Assembly (NCBI GenBank): GCA_964036275.1
Contig: OZ038435.1
Span: 21,496,559-21,560,558, forward strand
Source: Litoditis marina
Lineage: Eukaryota; Nematoda; Chromadorea; Rhabditida; Rhabditidae
Length of the DNA: 64,000 nt
Direction of reading: 5' to 3'
Of this stretch, positions 12,401 through 22,658 are shown one piece after another. A program made the position numbers and the translations under genes. Each line of letters begins with the position of its first letter. Positions within the stretch are counted from its first letter, which is position 1. The notes under the pieces are model-generated. The model did not search any database, was not told the DNA's origin, and saw only the letters and a program-made list of their open reading frames with translations.

Positions 12401-12903
12401 CAGCCGCCCTCCTACGAACTGCTATACCGCCATCCGTCGGAGTCTTCTGGAAGCAGCTTCAGTGGCAGCAGCAGTAGCAGTGGACGGTCTACATCCTTTC
12501 CCATCAGGGGCATCAGACTACTCACAGGTACGAGGGTTACTCTCTTTCTCTAGTTGTCTTTTTATCTCTCTCTCTTTCTATCTATGCTATCTCTCCCTCT
12601 CTCACTCTATGTCTTCCATAGCCATCATTTATCTTGGTTAGTCTCGTCTTCACACCAGGGGTTGTTAAAGAAACGAAACTTTCGATTTTGTCCAAACTCT
12701 AAATTTTGAACTCGATCAACAACACCATTTCATACAATCTGAAATATTTTAGTTGAAGCTCTAACTATATATTTTTTTTAGCTTTATACTTTGTTCGTTA
12801 TCACGAACTCACTCAGTTGGACAGCTTTTTTTGTTTATCCACAATTTTTACATCTTTCTTACATTTCCCTCTTCCAGGCCGCCGCCACCACACCGATGAG
12901 TGA
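5957..12903 (+). CDS. Small RING-finger protein (E3 ubiquitin ligase candidate)
   Basis: Five exons: 5957-6070, 11310-11465, 11980-12075, 12404-12527 and 12878-12903 (TGA), giving 171 aa. All junctions keep phase (0,0,0,1). Exons 2 and 3 build a complete C3HC4 RING. The eight ligands are C60, C63, C75, H77, C81, C84, C102 and C105, in CVCMERVPN...YPCAHKVTCRRC...CVLC. By family knowledge such domains bind two zinc ions and recruit E2 enzymes. The N-terminus is basic (RMRRARSETRSPK). The C-terminus has a serine stretch at about residues 134-152 and ends GRRHHTDE. Exon 1 is the weakest part: it lies across a 5.2-kb intron and rests on an ATG in good context, a GTGAGT donor and matching phase 0. 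Further exons may be hidden in that intron, for example 7231-7293. The exact RING subfamily is not recognised. Confidence 0.8.
6750..6767. repeat. Poly-C tract, 18 nt
   Basis: Eighteen uninterrupted C residues inside the first intron of the RING gene. Confidence 0.9.
7600..7945 (+). mobile_element. LTR-retrotransposon remnant (LTR end plus primer-binding site)
   Basis: At 7923-7938 the sequence TGGCGCCCGCAGTGGG closely resembles the tRNA primer-binding site that directly follows the 5' LTR of many retroelements (consensus TGGCGCCC). It is preceded at 7903 by AATAAA, as in the R/U5 part of an LTR, and by two copies of ACTAGACACTTTT at 7681 and 7857. No gag/pol reading frame follows and no second LTR is found in the window, so it is a decayed or solo fragment. 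The left boundary is uncertain. Confidence 0.4.
9215..9500. repeat. GA tract followed by CT tract
   Basis: (GA)n at 9221-9256 and (CT)n at 9430-9480, with unique sequence between them. The two tracts are complementary and could pair. Confidence 0.8.
10025..10150. mobile_element. Palindromic element centred on TCCATATCCGGATATGGA
   Basis: Left arm CTGATTGCACCCCATTTGCC (10033 on) pairs with GGGGGCAAATAAGGTGCAAT (ending near 10140) around the perfect centre at 10088. It lies inside the RING-gene intron. Related TCTCTGACATTTCCCTGATT sequence recurs inverted at 10665-10800, so the palindrome may be one end of a larger element. Confidence 0.65.
11583..11779 (+). mobile_element. TIR element carrying a tRNA-like cassette (family T, copy 1)
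   Basis: A 197-bp element. The left end ATAGTCGTTGCCAA and right end TTGGCACTCACTATA form terminal inverted repeats. The middle, 11680-11752, resembles a tRNA gene: an A-box-like TAGCGCAGTAGTTAGCG, a good B-box GGTTCGATTCC and a T-arm. No clean cloverleaf or anticodon can be assigned. It lies in intron 2 of the RING gene. Four other copies are at 52.3-54.2 kb. Confidence 0.75.
11781..11850. mobile_element. Family D TGTAGTTTG element
   Basis: The ends TTGTAGTTTGGTC and GAAACCAAACTACA are complementary. The element sits directly against the right end of the tRNA-like element. Confidence 0.6.
12555..12725. repeat. CT-rich stretch and GGGTTGTTAAAG...AACAAC fragment
   Basis: Short (CT)n at 12560-12605, then a roughly 65-bp fragment (12659-12725) that starts GGGGTTGTTAAAG and ends TGAACTCGATCAACAAC. 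It matches the termini of the element at 63044-63160. Confidence 0.5.
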
Positions 12904-13780
12904 TAGTCCGCAGCTCCGTCGCACGTCCGCGGTATAACCGCGGACGCGGTGCGCGTCTTCCGCGTCCACCCTGCTCCTTCGCTGCCGTAGGCGATTATTC
13001 GAATGGCGACCATTGTCTTTAACGTCGCTCATAATACGTCTTCTATATGATTATTGTCTAGTCTAAATTGACCATTGCACTCTGTTTGAAAACCAAAATA
13101 TCGTTCAATTTGATACTCATCCATGTCGCTCCCTCTAAAGGGTACGGTTACACGCTTTCACGCTGTGCGCGCCGCGACGCGTCAAATTCGCCGCAGGGCG
13201 CAGACTGACCCCTCGCCAATGTGTAGCGTGTTCCGATTCTTTCTCTACCTCTTTCTTCCCTTTCTAAATTTCTCTCTCTCTTAACACTTCCTTCAATCCT
13301 CATGCAAGGAGCTTAGGTATTATGTTGTTAAACGTTTCCTAATCTAATATGTATCGATCAATATTGACCAGCCTGTAAATAAGTTGTCTTTCTTCCTTAC
13401 TCAGAATTCATTTGTGCTAATAATAAACATTTCTCAAGTTATTCGGTTTCGAACGAAGCAATTGGTGTAAACTGAAACAAAATGGTAGATAGCCGAGATC
13501 GTACATTATCGCAAACGTTTAACTATACAGATTTGAATATACTTGGAAAGATGGAAACTTTGGTCTGGTGTATACTCAGGGAGTTAGGAATCACTTTATT
13601 TCGCCGTTTGGGTCATATAAGACACTAGATTATTATAAGTTAGGGTACTTACTCAGTTTTCATTGATAAAGTATCTGTTTTTCGAGGTGTTTAAAAATAT
13701 CTTTGTTCTTTGCACTAAAGATTTCCAAAATAGATCTAGAAAGAAAGTGTTCAGGTGTGTGTCTATGAGCACAATGTGAC

Positions 13781-13904
13781 TTAAAGTAGGACGATTATGT
13801 GCTCCAATCTCGGCGCGTCAGTCCTTTAAACTGCAATTGAAAAATGTATTGCAGTTTAAAGGACTGAAGCGTTCCGATTGGACCACATAATCGTCCTTCT
13901 TTAA
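13781..13904. mobile_element. Family A TTAA hairpin MITE, copy 2
   Basis: TTAAAGTAGGACGATTATG to CATAATCGTCCTTCTTTAA with the common centre GCAATTGAAAAATG. The left half carries the variant TCGGCGCGTC also found at 46379. Confidence 0.9.
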
Positions 13905-13940
13905 CTCGCCAACGTTTGTCATAGACGGTGACAATAGTTG

Positions 13941-14001
13941 TTTTGTAGTCTGGTCTGAAGAGACCGCAAATCTCAATTAAAGTATGGCAGATCAAACTAC
14001 A
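13941..14001. mobile_element. Family D element
   Basis: TTTTGTAGTCTGGTCTG at the left and CAGATCAAACTACAAATAC at the right form a short inverted repeat of about 60 bp. Confidence 0.55.
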
Positions 14002-14319
14002 AATACAATATATCAGACAAATATGCATACTTTCCGAGTGCTCTTACCGCTTTTCTTCATCTTATGCGAAACACAAAAAAGCTACGCCCAAGAACTCAGA
14101 GAAAAGAAACCTACTAAAACAGTCAAACATTATACCTGACCTCATTTTTAAAACAAAAAGAGAATCAAAACCGAAAGTGTGACACACAGCTGAATCTTTA
14201 CTAGTTTTCTAGAAACAATATAATACTCAATAATATAAAACCATTCTCTTTCTTTTCAACAGCTGATATTCCGTGTTACAGTGTCTTGAGTGGGCGAGTG
14301 GGGGGCTATCTGGGGGCGA

Positions 14320-15060
14320 GCTCACGTATTGATTATTTGCGATTTACCCGGGACCTTTTCTACTTTTAATGGACTTTTGAAGGACTAGAACCATTAAAAT
14401 ACTGTATCATTTGAATATATATATATATATGAAAAAAGAACTGGGAGAGCTTCATGATTATAGTAGACTTTTTTGTATGTTTGCTCTTTACCCCGGACCT
14501 TTTTTTTTTAACTTTTAATGGACTTTTGAAGGACTATGACTATTAAAACACTGTATATTTCGAATATATATATGCAAAAAGCTGATATGATTAGAGGTAG
14601 TTTAGGACCTCTGAAAACTTGTTGTGTATTTACGATTTACCCCGGATCTTTCATACTTTAGGTTGTTTTTGAAAGGACTATAGTCATGAAGATACTGTAT
14701 TATTTGAATATATATGAAAAAGAACTTATATGATTAGAGAGTGAGTTGGTTAGCGGGAGTTCTGGAAACTCATTGTGTATTTGCTATACCACCCCCGGAA
14801 CTTTTTTACTTTTGATTGACTTGTAAAGGACTGCAATCATAAAGATATTGTACATTTTGACTACATGTGAAAAAGAACTAATAGGCGTTCATGATAAGAG
14901 TATGAGACTTTTTGTAAATTTGCTATAGTTACTCACTCCTCTTGTATATCACATGCTTGCATGTAAATAAATAAATAAATCAATAGTTACTCACTCATTT
15001 TCAGTTACTTGTGATTGACTTTGAAACGACCATAACAATGGAGATACTGTAGATATAGTT
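14320..15060. repeat. Diverged tandem repeat, about 150 bp unit
   Basis: Four to five copies. Each carries GATTTACCCCGGACCTTTT, ACTTTTAATGGACTTTTGAA, a GGACTA...AAGATACTGTAT block and GAAAAAGAACT. They begin near 14331, 14490, 14635 and 14790, with a weaker one near 14990. Single blocks also occur at 15185-15240 and 15890-15930. Confidence 0.7.
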
Positions 15061-15298
15061 AAAGCTATATGAAGTATAACATTTCAATTCAGTATCGTTG
15101 AAAATTCTGAAATTCATGCAAGCAACATATAATTATATCCTTTTTAATGATTTTTTGCTAGTCAAAGGCATCCACATATTTTCGGCAAAGTTTGATAGAC
15201 TTTTAAAGGACCAAAAGTATACTGTATGTTTAAGATAGTAAACAAGAACATGATAAGTTTTATCTTATAATATAAGATTGAAGTATAATTTGGATCAT

Positions 15299-15432
15299 CT
15301 AGGCAGGGTTCATACTTTTTGCTGCCAACTCGCAGCAGCAGCAGCAGCAACATGCAAAATGTGATTATCGATCGTGCTGCCGACTGCATGACTTGCAGCC
15401 GGTAGCAAGCAGCAACAATCTGCTGGCAACTC
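15299..15432. mobile_element. CAGCAG-rich TIR element, left part (family Q), interrupted by family C
   Basis: Starts TAGGCAGGGTTCATACTTTTT and contains self-complementary GCTGC/GCAGC runs. The end resembles those of the elements at 21372 and 25510. It is interrupted at TA by the family C element; ACTTTTTGCTGCC resumes at 15677. Confidence 0.55.
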
Positions 15433-15668
15433 TATAGTCTGTTTCACGAAACAATAGCCCTCTTCAATAAGATTATACAACTTTTAGGTGAATTTATCAT
15501 ATCTTGTAGGTGTTGTACATAGTTTAAACTTTGTGATATCGTTTTCCACTTTGGTTACTACAAGCATACAAAAGAGTGAATCTAAAATGCTGTTTCTTGA
15601 TTAGATAAACGCGTTTGAGTTTTTGAAAGGCTACTGTAGAAAGTCATCGATTGATGAAACGAACTATA
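15433..15668. mobile_element. Family C TATAGT-TIR MITE, copy 1
   Basis: A 236-bp element with ends TATAGTCTGTTTCACGAAAC and its complement GATGAAACGAACTATA. Three further copies of nearly the same length lie at 21524, 56352 and 56952. TA at the borders fits a Tc1/mariner-type TA target duplication. There is no reading frame of note. Confidence 0.85.
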
Positions 15669-16461
15669 CGCTCATATACTTTTTGCTGCCGACTGGAGCA
15701 GCAATTGCAGTTTGGTCGCTAGCCAACTGCATGACATGTTGTCAACTGCTCAAGGTCCAAGAAACATTGTTTGACATAGTTTCACACTTTTTTTCATTCA
15801 CATATCGAGTGACAAATATTAGTAATAGGCAGTATAAATTCCAACTACTCATTTTTTGGGTTTGGTAGTCATACTTGTTCAGCGGTTTTTGTTTGACCTT
15901 TAAGAACTATATAAACATAAAGATAACGTAGCTTCAGTCATAGTTATTTGAACGATTACATACGATAGCCTACTGAATTAGTACTGTTAAAAGATGAATG
16001 TAATAGGTTTAGTTATTGAGAATATAAGTTACCATCTCTGAAAACTTCATACTTCTTTTGATCCATGCATAAAATCAGCTTTTAGAATGAGTTTTCGAGT
16101 TTCGAACAGTCCAACAGCATATTTTCAGATCAAAACAGTAAAGATGAAAGTAAAAAATATTCCTGGTTTTCAACTATAACTTTCTTCGCCTACAAATTTA
16201 ACAATTATATAGTTGTGTTGTGTTTTCGGAAAATGTGAGATGTGTCACTGCCGCTTTATTAGTAAGCAAATGTCTTTCTCTCGATTTGCCTAATTTTATG
16301 TACACACTCGAATTCTATAATACTACTCTAATATGGATAATAAATAGTATTGAGAACAATAAAAATAGTAACAGAAACCAATCAAACATAATACTGTCCT
16401 CTGCTGAATAGAGTGATGTTATAGAATCTTATAGAAGACCGTTTTGACGGTTTCCAGTAGT

Positions 16462-16692
16462 TATAGTTCGTTTCATTCCCACTGATGAGACCCAGTGGCA
16501 TCGTGCCAGATTTTTTACCATTTCTTAGAGCAGACATGTGTATTCCGGAGACATTTTGTATTTCCGTGTTCTGAAGCTGAACTACCGCTAACCGACATTT
16601 GAAAATTTTTCAAATGGCCCAAAGTGGTTTAATTAAGCCTGGAATTTTTATTGGCACGCTGCCAAGTCTCAGTAGGAATGACCGGAACTATA
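16462..16692. mobile_element. Family G element, copy 3
   Basis: The left end TATAGTTCGTTTCATTCCC pairs with the right end AGGAATGACCGGAACTATA. The inner CACTGATGAGACCC and AGTCTCAGT match the family at 42314 and 51561. Confidence 0.6.
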
Positions 16693-16740
16693 CAACAACC
16701 AGAAAACGCTGTATTTAACTGTTTTTTTTACATTTTTGAA

Positions 16741-16816
16741 AGCTGTTTATAGTTTGATCCCGAACTTTCGAGTCATAATTGCAATTTCTGCTGTGTACAC
16801 CGACCAAACTACAACT
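16741..16816. mobile_element. Family D element
   Basis: Ends TTTATAGTTTGATCCCG and CCGACCAAACTACAACTCAG. Confidence 0.5.
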
Positions 16817-16962
16817 CAGACATGGTCTTTCCTCCTATGCTTATTGTTCAGAATAATGCGATGCACCGCCCTACCCCCATTTCTCCGTTCAAATAGACTA
16901 CACAAAGTGGGAATTGAAAGGAGCACCATATATGTACAGGTATGTAGGTTTTGTAACACCGC

Positions 16963-17136
16963 TCTGAATACGTTTGCTAGAAGATCCCGGCACCTGCATC
17001 CCATCCTGCGTCTCCTCGAACATACACTATTCCTCTGCTCTTACATCCCGCCGGGATACAAGTGGCGCGAAATAGTGAGGCAGAGCGAGAGACGCAGAAT
17101 GGGATGAAGGTGCCGGGATCTTCTAGCGCACGTACT
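16963..17136. mobile_element. Family B palindromic MITE, copy 2
   Basis: Starts CTGAATACGTTTGCTAGAAG and ends CTTCTAGCGCACGTAC, with the same ATCCCATCCTGCGTCTC arms as the other copies. Confidence 0.85.
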
Positions 17137-17154
17137 GTTGGGCAGCGTACGGTC

Positions 17155-17605
17155 AATAGCGCCCTCGATGAGAGAGTGTGGAGGTCAGAGAGACGCAGAT
17201 GTCTGCGGCCTCCTTGACCTGCATGCTCTCTCGATTTTGTAGTTTGCTAATCGCAGAAAACTATCGCTAATGATTCTGTTCTGAGCACTCAGAACGATTG
17301 GCCAGCTATAGTCGCTCTTTTCCCCATAAAGACAGCAGAAGGTTCGATTGATCGAGCGATGCGGGCGCGCGGTCGTTGATTACTTGCCAAGAGGCGAGAG
17401 AGTGTGTAGATCAAGGTTACGCAGACTGGCTGGCTTCTCGCCAAACCCCTCCCTCTACAACATCGATGGTACGGTGTCCACGACGGTTTTACCAAACCTA
17501 TACCAAAGCGAGACAGCATGGAGGTCAATGAGTTCGCAGACATCTGCGTCTCTCTGACCTGCGCACTCTCTCGTCGAGGCCGCCACAAGAGTGGCTGGCC
17601 AATTG
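17155..17605. mobile_element. Element with CGCAGATGTCTGCG arms
   Basis: Left arm GAGAGAGTGTGGAGGTCAGA (17170 on) pairs with TCTCTGACCTGCGCACTCTC (17551-17570). CCTCGATGAGAG pairs with CTCTCGTCGAGG. A partial copy of the right arm is at 20814-20875, and GAGAGTG/GCGCAGAC motifs recall the leader at 5520-5956. Open frames inside are not supported as genes. Confidence 0.5.
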
Positions 17606-18039
17606 GCTGGGAAATGTCTGAGCGCTCATTCAGTTCAACTCATAATCTTTCTTGGGAGAATGAATGTGTTGTTGATGTTTTTTGTGAGACCGGAAGTGGT
17701 GTTGATCAATTTATTAGAGTGGCCACGTTTCAATGACATCAATAGGCGAATGACAATAAACGCCATTATGATCGCTCACAAACTTGGGAAATTCGAATTT
17801 ATTATTTGTCGGGAAGTGGTGGACTATTTCCAATGATAAATAAGCCCAAAGAAGAGTCGATAGAAGTTTTCTACCAGCAGCATCTTTTAAAAGGGTAAAA
17901 TTGATGTTGTAGCTCGATCGAATAGACACAGCAGAACTTATGAACTACTTCCGAAATGCATCTGTGTATAATCAGATAAACTGTTCGAAATATCCGAGTG
18001 AGAACGCCACCTCGAGTAATAAGTTACGCAAGTAAACAA

Positions 18040-18240
18040 AGATCAAACTACAAATCTGACACCACAAATTGTAGTTTTTGATTCCCACAGGATGTAGTAT
18101 GTAGTTTGAAACCCCCGCCCTCTGAATTTTGATTTCCAGCCCTCGATGTCCCGTTTCTGTGATCAACCAAAGAGAGGTTGTAGTATGTAGTATGACCCTC
18201 TAAGAATGTAGTTTGAATCCCCAAAACATTGAACGTTCTT
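18040..18240. repeat. Scattered TGTAGTTTGA motifs and a duplicated CCCTCGATG segment
   Basis: Several TGTAGTATG/TGTAGTTTGA motifs occur. At 18137-18166 TTTCCAGCCCTCGATGTCCC nearly repeats the acceptor-plus-start segment TTTGCAGCCCTCGATGACCC at 18423-18442. This suggests that the first-exon border of the downstream gene was duplicated. Confidence 0.5.
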
Positions 18241-18270
18241 TAAACCTTCTATGTATTTTTATCCTTCAAG

Positions 18271-18416
18271 TTGTAGTTTGAACCCCCAAAACTTTGTAGT
18301 TTGAACCCCCAAAACATTGTAGTTTGAACCCCCAAAACTTTGTAGTTTGAACCCAAAAACTTTGTAGTTTGAACCCCCAAAACTTTGTAGTTTGAACCCG
18401 AAAACGTTGTAGTCCA
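18271..18416. repeat. 22-bp minisatellite, seven copies
   Basis: Tandem units TTGTAGTTTGAACCCCCAAA plus two to three bases, 22-23 bp each, the last one truncated. The motif is the same TGTAGTTTGA that forms the ends of family D elements. The array ends 13 nt before the acceptor of the first exon of the gene at 18436. Confidence 0.9.
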
Positions 18417-18435
18417 ACCTCATTTGCAGCCCTCG

Positions 18436-19658
18436 ATGACCCGTGCCTGTGAGATCTGGTCCCTGCATACCCTCTACCCCAGTAGTTGGCAATGCCTCAG
18501 CTCAATTCAAATGGACGAGATTCTCTACAGTATTCCCGCATTCTCCTACAGTAACCCGGTGATCTACGAGCTCATTATTGGCGTTTTTGTGAGTTTGTTT
18601 GCTTAATACAGGAATGTAACTAAGCTGTTACGACAACTTTTTAGTCTTCGGTACTTCATAACATGACAATTTTACACAATCGTAAATGTTCATATCCGTA
18701 GAAGTTAGAGATAAAAGTTTTCAACTACTTAACCAAGCACGTAGTAACGTCCAACTTGTGAATTACATTACAGTTCAAAATATATGCCGATTCACGTGTA
18801 CACTTGCTGATGTTGTTTCTCGTTCTGTAGAAGTTTTTACCATCTGCTAGTTTCTAGTAGATTCTAGTTGAGGGGCAAGAACTGAATACCTCCAACGCTT
18901 GCGTAACAAGTTTGGTTTCATTTATGTATTTCTATGGGTTTCCTAATATCAAAAGATAGTATACATCTTTTATCTTTTACTGATTAACCGTATTTTAAAG
19001 TATATATTTGCTTTTTAGAAAGGCGAGGAATATCCTCGGATATCCCTATTCGAAATCCAGCGAAGTACCGGAGACAAGAAAGAGTACAGGTACCAAATCA
19101 ATAAATTTCAATCGATACTCAACTTTTTGACTGACCCAAACTTTTGAGCTCATGTAGATGTTTTGAATACCCCTTTCCTATCCCTTCCAAAGCAGAAATA
19201 TCAACAATAGATCAAATGTACTGTAATGTTCACGCAGGATTGACGAGGATCATAATATACAAGAAGTAAATTGAATAGTCACATAAAGTTGCAATTTTAA
19301 TGAGGAATTGTGCACTTTGTCATTGCACGTTTCTGAGTTTTGCTGTGTTTAACATGTTCCACGTGACTTTACTTGACAAGCAGTATAGGTAGTGCATCAC
19401 TTACTTCCACAGTTACAGGCTGTTCTATGTATTCTGTAAATAAGTTAATGAAGAAAGTTGAATTATAAACTTTCAGACTGGACGAATCGTCGGGCCCGGA
19501 GTTCGAGTCTGTTTCTCTGGAAAACGCGGTCCTCGCCTGCGGTTCCACCAAGTTAAGCTCCGCCCCCGGCCTACATCTATATGACAGAAGTATGGTAATG
19601 GGATCTATCCCCTACTGGAATATCACTCTACTCGAGGTAGGAAGGAATGAAGATAGAT

Positions 19659-19709
<51 letters not shown>

Positions 19710-22658
19710 AGAGAGGAGAGGGAAGGATGAAGAAAAAGGGAGAGACAGTAATAGAAAGAGAGGGAGGGAGAGAGAGAGAGACAAAGAGTGAGAGAATTCG
19801 AGCAAACACTAATCGTTGCAGGACACTTTCATCGTTAGCCGTGATGACGTGATCGACGATTCAGATGAAAAATGCACTCGATTTCCCATCGCCATCGATT
19901 CAGGTCAGAAATCTGTATTCAGGGGATATTCATATATGTAGTCTATTCACCAATCCTAAAATAAAAGTGACTTCCCGCGGAAAGGTAGGTCACAAAAATA
20001 GTGGGTATGTTAGGAGGGTTCAAAAGCACGGAAAGCATTTTTAGCTCCATGTGACACTGCTGAATACGGCCTTGTATTGGTACACAGCATAAATTGCAGA
20101 ATGCGACATGAGTACAGATAAATCGAACTACAAACAGATCAGTGATTACGTATGCTAGAAGATCCCGGCACCTTCATCCCATCCTGCGTCTCCTCAAACA
20201 CACACTATTTCTCTGCTCTCACATCCCGCCGGGATGTAAGAGACAAGAAATAGTGTGGCAAAGCTAGAGACGCAGGATGGGATGAAGGTGCCGGGATCTT
20301 CTAGCATACCTACTCAGACCAGCGACCGAGAGCAACCAACCACTCTCTGTAAAAGCAACCGAGTGCTTTCTGGGTTGCATGCAGGTTGCATGCCGGTCCA
20401 GCCGGAACAAAGTTCTCCCTAAGAATGAATTTGCGACCTCGTCCGATTTTCAGAACGAATTTTTAAAAAATTATCATCATTTTTGTTATTGGAATTTGTT
20501 GCCGGGTTCGAGTCCCTCCTGAGGCGATGTTTTTGCAGGCGCTCGAATCTTCGCTCGTCTAACCGATGAACACAAACTGCGAGTTTCATTGGGAGATGAA
20601 AAGGGAAAATGGATCGAATACATTCTGTCACCGAAATCGAAAGTAGATGTGAGGAATCTTGTTTTTTTATTGGCCTAATTTTATTCATTGACTACATTTG
20701 CTCATGCATTCACATAAGTTGGCTGTTGAATAGGGAACAAATAGACATACAGTGTTTCATCAATATGGGTGCCACTTTCTACGATTGACAAACTACAAAA
20801 TCGAGAGCATGGGGTCGCAGACGTCTGCGTCTCTTTCACCTGCGCATTCTCCGGTCGAGGCCACTAAAACGTGGCTTGCCAGATAATAAATAATAAATGA
20901 ATTTGTGTACGGCCTATTTCATCCATTTGTCACTTTATTCTAATTGTAAAATACACATGATCAATATAAACCGTAGAAGGACTGTCCGTAGAGGGTGGTG
21001 ATAGGCATGGGTGAGCTACAAATTGACAGCTCATGCGGTCCGCCGTACAGATACCGCGGCGAGCGGGGATCGAACCCGGGTCAGTGGAGCGACAGCCGAA
21101 CGCTAACCACTTGACCACTCGGCCCCCAGATGGCTGGGAAATTTCCGATTCTCATTTTGGTTCGATTTCAGCTTCGTCAATTGGTTACCCGCGGTCTGCG
21201 AGAGACATACGGTATGGCGGGTCACCGAATGGGGGCAATCGAATCCCCCCTCACAATTTACTCGGACGGGAAGATTACGGTAGCCAAAGTCACTAGGGAC
21301 AAGACACACTTCTATCATAGGATAGTACTGGGTAAGTGATATTCTGATATTATACAGAGAGGCACTAGCCTAAGGCCGCATTCATACTTTTTCGTCGGCG
21401 TTCAACGCCGGCGTTAATAGGGAAGAAAACATACGTATTGATTGGCGCCGGCGTTAACGCCAATAAAATCGATGCGTATGTTTTCTTCACATTAACGCCG
21501 GCGTTAAACGCCGACCTAAAAAGTATAGTCTGTTTCACGAAACAATAGCCCTCTACAGTGAGATAATAAAACTTACAAGTGAGTTTATCATATCTTGTAG
21601 TTGTTGTACATAGTTTAAACTTTGTGATTTCGTTTTCCACTGTGGGTACTACAAGCATACAAAACAGTGAATCTTGAATTCTGTTTGTTGATTAGATAAA
21701 TGCGTTTGAATTTTCGAAAGATTACTGTAGAAAGTCATCGATTGGTGAAACGAACTATAGGAAAGCGGCCTAAGTCTCTCAATCGTCGCAAACAACTCAA
21801 ACAGCGGCAACGTGGGAGGTACGGCTAGCTCTGCAACGTGCCTATGAAATACGGTTCACTTTTTTTTTTCAAAAACAACATAGGTCATAGGTTTATCAGA
21901 GCTGAGTGAAACTGTTCAAAGTTTATTAAAATTTCAACGTTCAATTGGAAATGACAAGAAGTACACATACAACTAACCCGGTTTTCAGGTAACCTAACCC
22001 TTTTTGGTAACTTTTTTTTCAGGTTACTTGAGTAAGTATAACCTCTGAGTAACCTCAAGCCAAAATCGGGATACCATCAAAAACAACAATAAAAACGAGT
22101 TTTCGAGCCAAATTTGAGGGTAACCTGTTTTTTGTTTTAGGTTACTTTCCGGTTACCACCGAAGTAGCTTGAAATGAAAAAAGAGTTACCAAAAAAAATG
22201 GTTAGGTTACCTAAAAAGTGGGTTAGATATAGAATTCACCACTATGTTTGTGTTGTAGACCACGCGTCTCGGGAATTTGTGTGTGAGTCGAACGGAGCTG
22301 CCAAGTTCGAGGGAGGAATGGACCGAATGTTCTATTGCATGGTCACAGAGAGGCTGGCGGCGGTACTAGGAATAGGGGCTGTTGCGGTGGTACAACTACA
22401 GGTATAGTATACTTATTATTATATGTTGTATTGTTCATTTCACAAAATTTCGTTAAAAGGCAAAGTCGAAGAATCTTTTTTGGAATACTGTCCTATACTA
22501 TTCAGAGATTCGATGGAAAGTTGAACTTTCAGAGTCCACGTGAAGCGAGTCATGACTACAGACGGCGTAGCATTTCCTCCAATCTCATGAGAAGATCATA
22601 TGAGTTTCTCATGAGATACCTCATGAGTTACTCGTCAACTCTCAATGTTGTAGCATAG
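18436..22658 (+). CDS. Unrecognised eight-exon protein
   Basis: Exons 18436-18588, 19019-19089, 19477-19636, 19822-19903, 20539-20648, 21172-21331, 22259-22401 and 22506-22658 join in phase to 343 aa. The start was chosen because TTTGCAG ends 6 nt before this ATG with no upstream exon required, as at a trans-spliced leader site. The sequence is mixed and globular-looking (EEYPRISLFEIQRS, GLHLYDRSMVMGSIPYW, ARIFARLTDEHKLRVSLG, HRMGAIESPLTIYSDGKITV). There is no zinc motif or obvious repeat and only one short hydrophobic stretch (AAVLGIGAVAVVQ, about 280-292). I do not recognise the family. The last exon is doubtful: if the preceding donor is not used, reading through adds one Val and stops at 22407. 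Most of the alternative final exon lies inside a palindromic element. Confidence 0.72.
19655..19798. repeat. (GA)n tract in an intron
   Basis: Pure (GA) run at 19661-19704 followed by imperfect GA. It fills most of the 185-bp intron between two exons of the unrecognised gene. Confidence 0.9.
19938..20078. mobile_element. Family M element, copy 1
   Basis: Starts CTATTCACCAATCCTAAAAT and continues CCCGCGGAAAGGTAGG(T/G)CAC. It matches the element at 29728-29862 block by block (AAAATAGTG, GAGGGT, CGGGAAGC/CGGAAAGC). Confidence 0.6.
20148..20316. mobile_element. Family B palindromic MITE, copy 3
   Basis: TACGTATGCTAGAAGATCCC to GGGATCTTCTAGCATACCTA, intronic. This is the cleanest copy of the family: the CCGGCACCTTCATCCCATCC arm is complete on both sides. 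Confidence 0.88.
20930..21126 (-). mobile_element. tRNA-derived SINE
   Basis: Read on the minus strand, 21126-21050 is a tRNA-like head: GGGGGCCGAGTGGTCAAGTG, then GGTTAGCG, and a perfect B-box GGTTCGATCCC with a CGG..CCG-type T-arm. It is followed by a roughly 115-bp unrelated body that ends in an AT-rich tail near 20930. The head-plus-body layout is typical of SINEs and differs from the tRNA-like TIR element. It lies in an intron. A functional tRNA is unlikely because the acceptor ends do not pair cleanly. Confidence 0.7.
21372..21773. mobile_element. Family Q TIR element with nested family C
   Basis: The outer ends TAAGGCCGCATTCATAC and GAAAGCGGCCTAAG are complementary over their last bases. 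Inside are GGCGTTAACGCC-type palindromes (CGCCGGCGTTAA and its complement). A complete family C element interrupts it at 21524-21759, so the host element is older. Confidence 0.7.
21524..21759. mobile_element. Family C TATAGT-TIR MITE, copy 2
   Basis: TATAGTCTGTTTCACGAAAC to GGTGAAACGAACTATA, 236 bp, nested in the family Q element. Confidence 0.85.
21968..22240. mobile_element. Family F GGTTACC palindromic MITE, copy 1
   Basis: About 270-bp near-palindrome with ends ACTAACCCGGTTTTCAGG and GGGTTAGATATAGAATTC. The arms consist of GGTAACC, GGTTACT and CTAACCC blocks. It ends 18 nt before an exon of the unrecognised gene. The second copy is at 31603-31870. Confidence 0.8.

Larger units (their letters stand above)
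12904..18429. other. Repeat-filled intergenic interval
   Basis: No exon chain is found between the RING gene and the next gene. The interval holds the elements listed separately plus unassigned AT-rich DNA. The open frame at 16736-17107 is made of family D and family B element sequence and is not a gene. Confidence 0.6.

Noticed and set aside
16736..17107. 123-codon open frame
   Set aside because: Made of family D and family B element sequence; no gene-like splice context.
21050..21126. Functional tRNA on the minus strand
   Set aside because: Acceptor ends do not pair and it is followed by a SINE-type body, so it was called a SINE head.
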